Source: Liolophura sinensis (Eukaryota; Mollusca; Polyplacophora; Chitonida; Chitonidae). Taken from it: 64,000 bases of DNA. The notes below the pieces were generated by a model. It was not told the DNA's origin. It searched no databases and worked only from the letters and a program-made list of their open reading frames with translations. Each line of letters opens with the position of its first letter. Position 1 is the first letter of the stretch. The position numbers and the translations under genes were made by a program. The stretch is taken from the NCBI RefSeq assembly GCF_032854445.1, contig NC_088297.1, positions 1,340,639-1,404,638 on the forward strand, written 5' to 3'. Shown piece by piece: positions 57,325 to 64,000 of this stretch.

Positions 57325-57873
57325 CTACTTAACGGTGTACAGAAAGGCGTAATCATTCTCCGGGTCCTGTTTGAAATACATTTTCATAGTGTAATCAAAT
57401 TCCTGTCGGGCGGTAAAACTGTCAATGTCTGTATCCATCTTGGTTAAAGTAGAGCGGACAAACTCTTCGTCCTTCATCAAGTGTCCCTTGTAGTGATCTC
57501 GCCACTCCGCGAGACTAATTAGTTTGTCATGGTTCTCGTCCATTACGCCAAACATGGCGCCTGAGGAAGCTGAAATAAGTTCATTGTGGTACCAATCCTG
57601 TTGGCTCATAGCGCCATGACCTTTGATTGATTGTATCGTCCCAGTCTTCTGGATTGATGGACATTTCTATCTTGGGTTGGCCCCAGTGTTCTAGAATACT
57701 GTCCCAGCATCTTTTGAAGATTCTGGCTATTCTTATAGGCATCTACCACATTTCCGTTCCGTAACAGATAACACGGACACTCCAAGAATTGCGAAACCGT
57801 CAACAGGCTCGAGCCGCTTAAAGAACTTATAAAGCCCCGACCATTTTTGTTTTTCATACGCACCCAAATCCAT
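57325..57873 (-). pseudogene. EF-hand (sarcoplasmic Ca-binding-like) pseudogene 3
   Basis: The C-terminal half is open for 94 codons from MSQQDWYHNELISASSGAMF to FLYTVK-stop. It has two EF loops, DENHDKLISLAE and DTDIDSFTARQE, with acidic ligands at positions 1, 3, 5 and 12. The second lacks the usual Gly at 6 and Ile at 8. The N-terminal part begins at an ATG at 57873 (MDLGAYEKQKWSGLYKFF) and is read through two further frames (RIFKRCWDSILEHWGQPK; GHGAMS), so at least two indels separate it from the C-terminal half. Best preserved of the three copies at the 3' end. A short protein starting at the internal Met cannot be excluded, but copies 1 and 2 argue for decay. Confidence 0.7.
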
Positions 57874-58539
57874 CTTGGAAGAAACTAGAATAAAGCAAAA
57901 AGCAATATGTTGGCATTTTGGACTACAGTGTATTGTGCTGTAGATCAACAGCTGTACTCTAACTGTGAATTTGCAGCCAATGAGACGACATTACACAGAT
58001 ACAATACCATGGTATTCCGCAACCAAAGTGCTGCAAAGGAACAAACACCAACACGGTGTAAACTCACAGCTAGAATGCTTGTATCTTACATGTATTTCCA
58101 TGGTAAGTCAGTAGTGCAAAAACATACCATATATCTATATTTCTACAGTTAGTGCAATTCCCTTTGACACCATAATATGTCTCTGTATATCAGAAGAAAA
58201 AAGTATTTAAATGTGACCGTCGAAAATATTCACTCAAGCCTGTAGGCCGCCATTAGAGCCCAAATAATGACGTCATGCCGTAAATGCACAAGTATCTTCT
58301 AAATGGATGATAAGTAGCCACCCGTTTTGACATTGTTGTGGTTTAGTGCCAGATTTGGGAAAACTCTTTTCTAAACCTTACTACAAGCGTTTAAACTGAT
58401 TTGTTTGATATCTCCTTTACTTACTTACTGCACCATTCACTTGGACAAGGAATCTGCTCCAATTGAGATTTTTATGGCGCCTTTAGATTTGCTGGGAATA
58501 ATTTTGGTGAAATTGACCAATCAAGAACTGCGCCTCAAC
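57874..58539. other. No gene recognised
   Basis: An 81-codon plus-strand frame at 57907-58152 shows no motif. Confidence 0.4.
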
Positions 58540-59130
58540 TTTTGTCCTAGTCAGTGGGAAAGCCTGGTAGATATATCTGAGTGAGGTTAGACATCTTGTC
58601 CGACCATCAGCACCTAACAATGCCGATTATAACATACACGGGGACATCATGCGAAACAGAGAAAGTCACTAATACATGTATACGCAAAAATCCGAGCAGA
58701 AGACAAAAATGAATTGTGTATTTTGATTTTGAAGAATTTTCTAAAAATTTACTGTTTTACAGCTCTGTTTTTTTATTCGTATAAACCGTATTTAAGAATG
58801 TTTCATCTACACGAAGGCGAAAGGTATTATGGCGAGAAAAACCCGACAGAGCCCACGCAAACCCATGACCATCGGCTGGTTTTGTATTCTTAGTGTTAAA
58901 ACTTAACAATTTAAAGTGTTACACCGCACTTACACATCTTTACAATATTAGCAGATCTGTTTTGCTCCTCTTCATTAAGATAGAACTGAACAATGCACAT
59001 AGGTCTATCCAGTCGCATTTTAGTGTTATCTGGGTTGTGCAATAAAATATCAGCGCGTTTTCACTCACATGCTGTCCCAATCTAAGCGTTAAATCGCGTA
59101 AGCTCCTATATGCTGGGCACATTTAAGGCG
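58540..59130. repeat. Duplicated block Q, copy 2
   Basis: TCAGTGGGAAAGCCTGGTAG, GACATCTTGTCCGACCATCA, GTGTTAAAACTTAACAATTT, AAAGTGTTACACCGCACTTA. Closest to copy 3. Confidence 0.75.
58773..58875 (-). mobile_element. SINE-1 fragment within block Q2
   Basis: TATAAACCGTATTTAAGAAT, CTACACGAAGGCGAAAGGTA, CATGACCATCGGCTGG. Confidence 0.75.
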
Positions 59131-59148
59131 GAGACTGAGTGACTCAAA

Positions 59149-59210
59149 CTGCCGTCGTATAAGAGAAATATTCTTGAGTGCGGCGTAAAACACCAAGCAA
59201 ATAAATAAAT
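59149..59210 (+). mobile_element. SINE-1 3' end scrap
   Basis: ACTGCCGTCGTATAAGAGAA, TTGAGTGCGGCGTAAAACAC, AAATAAATAAATG. Absent from the matching place in Q3, so it inserted after the duplication. Confidence 0.8.
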
Positions 59211-59929
59211 GAGTGCCTCAACCATGTTACATGGCTGAAAGTATATAATTGTAATTCATAATGTATACAATGTTAAAAGATAGAGGATTTGTAAACCGGA
59301 TATATTCTGGGCCTGTCAGATTTGTATTTAACCTGATATAGCCCTGGTAGGATTATAAAGAACAATGACTGAGCGTTTGCAGAGATTCATTGTTAATTAA
59401 AATGTCGCCATTACATGTTTATCAGGTGAATTAAAACTACTACCTCACAGGAAACGCATAACTCGCGGGTAATCTCAAAACTAAAGCAGGACGAAAATTA
59501 AGTGAAATTAACGTGTTACATAGGGGAGGCGTTGTATTTATTGCAGCTATCGAAACAGGATGGATTTGTTCAGAGTACAAAGACACAGAGGGTACGTCTA
59601 CTCGTCTTTCGGCAAATTACGTCTCTTTCTACTCTACACTACATTTACCTTATGACAAACCTCAGATATGTTTAGTTCTAAGTCAGCGCCTGTATCGGCT
59701 TCAGATTTGGATAGAAAATTAACCACAATGTATGTAAGCTTTACTTCTCTATTTTACGGAGTAAAAGCATGTTGTCAGAATTGGAGGTCGCAAGAGGTAT
59801 ATGTAGAAAAGCGTAAACCACCGCTAACACAACGAACGTTAGAGAGAAAAATATGTAAACAACACATTAATAAACGTCTACAAAACTAATCGGGCAAAAT
59901 TGCATGTAAACGGAGGTGTCTCAAATCTA
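59211..59929. other. No gene recognised
   Basis: Plus-strand frames at 59513-59722 and 59668-59889 have no recognised motif. GATGGATTTGTTCAGA near 59560 recurs as GATGGATTCATTCAGA near 61680, so part of this stretch belongs to the duplicated sequence. Confidence 0.4.
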
Positions 59930-60300
59930 TTGACCCGGTGTAACCTTGTAATCGTATTTCACACCCTAATTATAATATGCCCTACGCGAGAAGGTCTGGT
60001 AGCAGCTTGCAGGTGGTTGTGAGATTCCGCCGTTTCCTCCTACCATATTGCTGGTCACCGTCATAAAAGTGAAATATTCTTAAGTATGGCGTTAAACACC
60101 AGTCAAATGAATGAATTAATTAAAAAAAATGGCATTATGCAATTTTACACGGCTTGCTACTCTTTACGCTCTAGTTAATCTCATAACTTGTGTAACTTGA
60201 TTTTTACAGAGATTTGATTGCCCACTGGCATAACACTGAAGTGAGATGTAACCGATATTTCACCCGAGTTGTCTTTGTTAAAATGTGAAACTGAAAAATC
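59930..60300. repeat. Duplicated block R, copy 2, with SINE-1
   Basis: Includes a plus-strand SINE-1 3' half (59980-60127) followed by GCATTATGCAATTTTACACG, GCTTGCTACTCTTTACGCTC and GATTTGATTGCCCACTGGCA. The same SINE and order recur at 61.72-62.0 kb. Confidence 0.8.
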
Positions 60301-60329
60301 CATACCTACCCTTGAAATAGTATCCCTAG

Positions 60330-61150
60330 TCAGTGAGGAAGTCTGGTAAATATATCTCAGTTAGGTCACACATCTTGTCCGACTATCAGCCCCTAACACT
60401 GCTGATTACAACATATGGATTCATGAAACAAAGAAGAGAGATATAAATAATATATGTGTATGCAAACTTCTGAACCAAAAATAAAAATAAAATGTGTATT
60501 TTTCTTGTGGACAATATAATGAAAATCTACAGATCTAGAACTATGTTTATTTATTGGTATAAACCGTATTTAAGAATATATCCCCTACATGACGGCAAAT
60601 GGCATTATGGCGAGAAAAAAAAAACAGTGCCACACACAAACCAACTACCATCGGCAGGTTTTGTACTGTTAGTGTTAAAACTTCAACTTGGTAAAGTGTT
60701 ACACCGGACTTAAACATATTTACAATGTCAGCGGATCTGTGTCTCTTCTGTTCAGTAAGGCAGAACTTAGCAATGCAGATAGTTCGACACTGTGACACGT
60801 TTGCTTTAACCAGGTTGTGCATATATCAGCATGTCTTCACTAACATAATGTCCCTAATAAAATTCAAGTGTTAGATCGTGTAAACCCAGATCTACCGGAC
60901 ACACTTCAGGCGGAGACTCTGAGTTGTCCAAAGATGTTAAATGTTTTTGACCTGAACTGAAACTGCACATTATGGAAATCAACTCAACTCTGAGGAATAA
61001 AGGAATACAGCAGCTGATGTATAGAGATTTTGACCCGATTAATTGCGTCTAAGACAGATTATGATGCTTTTTAAACATGTATAACATAAGGCATATCATA
61101 ATTTCCAAAAGACAACATCTAGTAATATTTATTAACTTTTTTTACTGGTC
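60330..61150. repeat. Duplicated block Q, copy 3
   Basis: TCAGTGAGGAAGTCTGGTAA, CACATCTTGTCCGACTATCA, SINE-1 fragment at 60548-60660, AAAGTGTTACACCGGACTTA, and a right end shared with Q1 (AGATTATGATGCTTTTTAAA). Confidence 0.75.
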
Positions 61151-61255
61151 CCGCCGGAATATTTTGCTTACAAGGCAGAGTCCGGATGAGACCCTCAAAT
61201 ATCCATTGGTCGAGCATGGACTGGACCTGAACTCACAAGCGACGGCATTGGCACC
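61145..61255 (-). mobile_element. Diverged SINE-1 fragment
   Basis: GGTCCCGCCGGAATATTTTG, GGACTGGACCTGAACTCACA and AGCGACGGCATTGGC, with much of the internal block missing. Confidence 0.65.
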
Positions 61256-61689
61256 TTGAAGTAGTAACGACACATTTTTAGACAGTGTCAGATTTCAAGT
61301 TTCTTTGTATTTTAAAATGTGTAAATTTTCTGACCCTGTGTCATATCAAAAGTCTAAAACCCAGTAGTCCAAATAGTTAGATATCATTTTATCCTTGTGT
61401 AAACTTTTAAACATGAAATTCCAACAGAGAGCGTCATTTTACTCACACTAAAACAACCAGTCCACTTTGTTGTAGACCGTTGCGTTAGCCGTTTGTCTCA
61501 TCTGCGGTTGACGTCTAACATACCCAAACGCCATATTGGATATGTTTTTCATTTATTTCCAAACAACGTCCAGACTTCCACTGGAGATACATATAATACA
61601 GAGCACATGATTCACATATAATACATATCACATATTACAGAAGAGATACTTTTTTATCTGCTGCAGGTATTGAGAAGGGATGGATTCAT
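61256..61689. other. No gene recognised
   Basis: Unique AT-rich sequence apart from the match near 61680 noted for 59.5 kb. Confidence 0.4.
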
Positions 61690-62130
61690 TCAGACTGTAT
61701 TTTATATCCTGATTATAGTATGCCCTTCGCGGGAAGGCCTGGCAGCAGCTTGGATTTGGTTGCGAGATTTCTCCTGGATTTGCCCCGTTTCCTCCTACCA
61801 CATTGCTGGCCGCCGTCACAAAATGAAATTATCTTAAGTATGACGTTAAACACCAGTCAAAAAAATTCAAAAAAATTTTTAAAAAAATGCATTATGCAAT
61901 TTTACACGGCTTGCTACTCTTTGCGCTCTGGTTAATTTCTTAACTTGTGTAACTTGATTATTACAGATATTTGATTGCCCCTGGCACAGCACTAAAGTGA
62001 GCTGTAACCGATATTTAACCCGAGTTGTCTTTGTTTAAATGGCCCTCTTCTCTACGCTCCGTTTGTTCTCGTCTAAATTCAGTCTCTGTCTGCTTTTCTC
62101 TGTGTTTTGGTCTCTGCACATACTCCACGA
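61690..62130. repeat. Duplicated block R, copy 3, with SINE-1
   Basis: SINE-1 3' half at 61721-61888, then GCATTATGCAATTTTACACG, GCTTGCTACTCTTTGCGCTC, ATTTGATTGCCCCTGGCACA, and a right end shared with R1 (CTCTTCTCTACGCTCCG). Confidence 0.8.
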
Positions 62131-63095
62131 GGCTCTGTCGAATGTCGCCGATTTCTATCGTTCAGTTCAGGGTTTTTAATGACAAGCAAGTCTGCTTCCT
62201 GTGCCAATGATACAGATGTATATGGTGCCAATAGCACTTTACAATGAACAAACAGAGTACGCAATGGACCAAGAAAAAGAAAATGATACCGGTATTAGGA
62301 TGCCACATTTTTTGTGTATGCATTGCACGCGTTATCATAGTTCTTGCAAAACTAGCACTGCAATTAGGTGAAGTCCTTAATCTAGACATGACTATTTTAT
62401 GATAATATTTGTTCCTTAAACGAAATCTTCTTCTGAAGCCGACTGGACATTTTTTATAACTATAAAGTAGCAATTTTGCTGATTCAAATTTGGCAGATAT
62501 TTCTCGATGATAGCATTCACGTACAGCGTGTTTTTTAAACACATTACATAACAGGCTGAGCTATACATCTAGAATATAGCCACACATCACCAAGGCCATA
62601 TCGGTTATGAGCAATCTGGGTGCCCTCGTGGTCTGGTGGAACCAGGCATTTGTATGGCAACCGACAACAAAAGTGAACGCTAATTAAAAAGTAAATAAAG
62701 CACGAAATTAAAACAAAAACATGCAAACAGAAGCAGTCAGGAGTTAAAATTTCATTCAGTATATGTGGGCGACATTGACTTCCGAAGCTGTTCCCATGGT
62801 AACTGAATCGATGTGTGAGAAAAGGTTTCTTATAACCTTCTGAAGATGTAATTGTTGAGCTCTTCAGTTTTCCCTACACTCCGTTTTGATTAACATTTTC
62901 TAAGACGCACATGGTGTTCTAAATGTAATCAAAAATGAATGCCTGACATTTTTGACAGGTTTTATTGTACGGTTGGGCTTACATTACCTTTAGTGGTAAA
63001 AGTGTTCGAATTCGAATTTTGCCTATTAGTCTTGTGAAGTAAAACATTTTTGTTAAGATTGTTGGTGATAGAAAATGTATGAGGCCCTGAGGCCT
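62131..63095. other. No gene recognised
   Basis: A 126-codon minus-strand frame at 62162-62542 has no motif that I know and no relation to the rest of the window. Confidence 0.35.
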
Positions 63096-63320
63096 TGTCA
63101 ATTTTCATGACGAGGAGGAGTCATTACGTATACTGGCGACACTGGAGTATCATGCCAAGACGTGACACCCCACCTAGTGTCCTTGCTCTAACCTATAAGT
63201 ACTGAGTGTCAAACAAAGCCTTGGCGAGTAGCATTTTTAGGTATTTGGTATGACCTGACTGGGGTTTGATCCGAGGACTTCAGACTTCGAAGCGGACGCT
63301 CCATCCATTACATCACGTAT
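63096..63320 (-). mobile_element. SINE-2-related element
   Basis: The minus-strand head TGATGTAATGGATGGAGCGT CCGCTTCGAAGTCTG and a box B-like GGATCAAACCCC precede a body ending near TGACGAGGAGGAGTCATTAC. Head layout matches SINE-2 (GAGCGTCCGCTT) with a different body. Confidence 0.5.
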
Positions 63321-63749
63321 AGCCTGATTTCCATCACAACCAAAAATGTAGCAGTTCAGTTGCCGAAGACGTGAATTATTGTAAAGTTACGTTTGATGAA
63401 ACCGACAGGGATCTCTGTCACTACTGTTTTTGCATTCAATTTCTGTCTCTTCCGCTTCTTAAAAAAAAATATGAAGGTGAAGGAGATTTATAGGAGGCCA
63501 CCATTTAAACAGTTAATCTGTTTGCGGAAGAAACAACATGACATTTACTCGACAGTTTGTACAAGTTTCCATGTCAACTCATATATCCAATCGATGTACA
63601 AATAAGAAATGTCAATTTTGACGAGGAACAACATGTATATTCTGAATGTAATTAGTACACACTCTTTTGAATAGCGGATATTTTATTTACCCAGAATTAA
63701 CCAAACAATAAAATGTTTTTTTTCTTTCCAATCTTTTTTTGAATCTTCT

Positions 63750-64000
63750 TAGCAGTGTCACGATCCAGGGTGAATCTAATTACTACTGCCCACTCAGCAA
63801 TGTCCTGTATACAAGTGTCCAGCTCATAGGGAATCTCACTGATTTCTACTTCTCAGCAGAGCCATAAATACAACTTCGTTCTAAATACCCAAAGTCAATC
63901 TGATTGATTGCATCTTCCGGTCAACGTGTGGATGTAACTACATGCGCAGCTGAATGCCCAGAATGAATCTGACTGCTTCCACCTTCCCTACGTTGTTAAG
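63750..64000. repeat. 3' flank of a further EF-hand module
   Basis: CAGGGTGAATCTAATTAC, AATCTGATTGATTGCATCTT, CAGCTGAATGCCCAGAATGA parallel the flanks at 51.35 and 57.1 kb, always to the left of an EF-hand copy. The coding part would lie just beyond the window. Confidence 0.5.

Overview
The window is animal nuclear DNA from a lophotrochozoan, most likely a mollusc. It is AT-rich and gene-poor, with exons split by long repeat-filled introns. It is saturated with tRNA-derived SINEs whose 3' end carries an (AAATA)n tail. It also holds one complete gene for a secreted acetylcholine-binding protein (AChBP), a family known from molluscs and annelids. The phylum call is inference; I cannot name the species.

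Layout. 0-20 kb: no gene recognised. It holds scattered SINE copies, a foldback MITE (1.45 kb), microsatellites, a solo LTR (13.6 kb), and several copies of a local repeat (repeat B, 16.8-23.2 kb). A 45-bp minisatellite of about 24 units (18.5-19.6 kb) has grown inside one repeat B copy. 20-28 kb: a decayed AChBP-like exon (20.6 kb), then the intact four-exon AChBP gene on the plus strand (23927-28068). Its introns carry SINEs and two more minisatellites (72 bp and 36 bp units). 28.5-29.5 kb: a 74-bp tandem satellite. 30-34 kb: SINEs and C-rich tracts.

34.3-38.2 kb: a candidate split gene on the minus strand. Five exons can be linked by matching splice phases: an upstream exon, a transmembrane exon followed by a basic run, and three short exons with a weak resemblance to the TNF/C1q jelly-roll fold. 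The last-exon end is copied in a 212-bp tandem duplication. 39.4-41.6 kb: a decayed Ty3/Gypsy integrase region between LTR-like direct repeats. 42-48.2 kb: dense SINE clusters, including an inverted pair, and two isolated candidate minus-strand terminal exons.

48.2-64 kb: a segmentally duplicated array on the minus strand. Its modules are (P) an intronless EF-hand, sarcoplasmic-calcium-binding-like sequence, broken in all three copies, and flanking blocks Q, R and S, each seen two or three times. A LINE reverse-transcriptase relic and a second solo LTR lie within the array. The right edge of the window enters the flank of what looks like a fourth P module.

The only gene I would treat as functional with confidence is AChBP. 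The minus-strand gene at 34.7-38.2 kb is the best candidate for something new. The EF-hand array is a set of pseudogenes.
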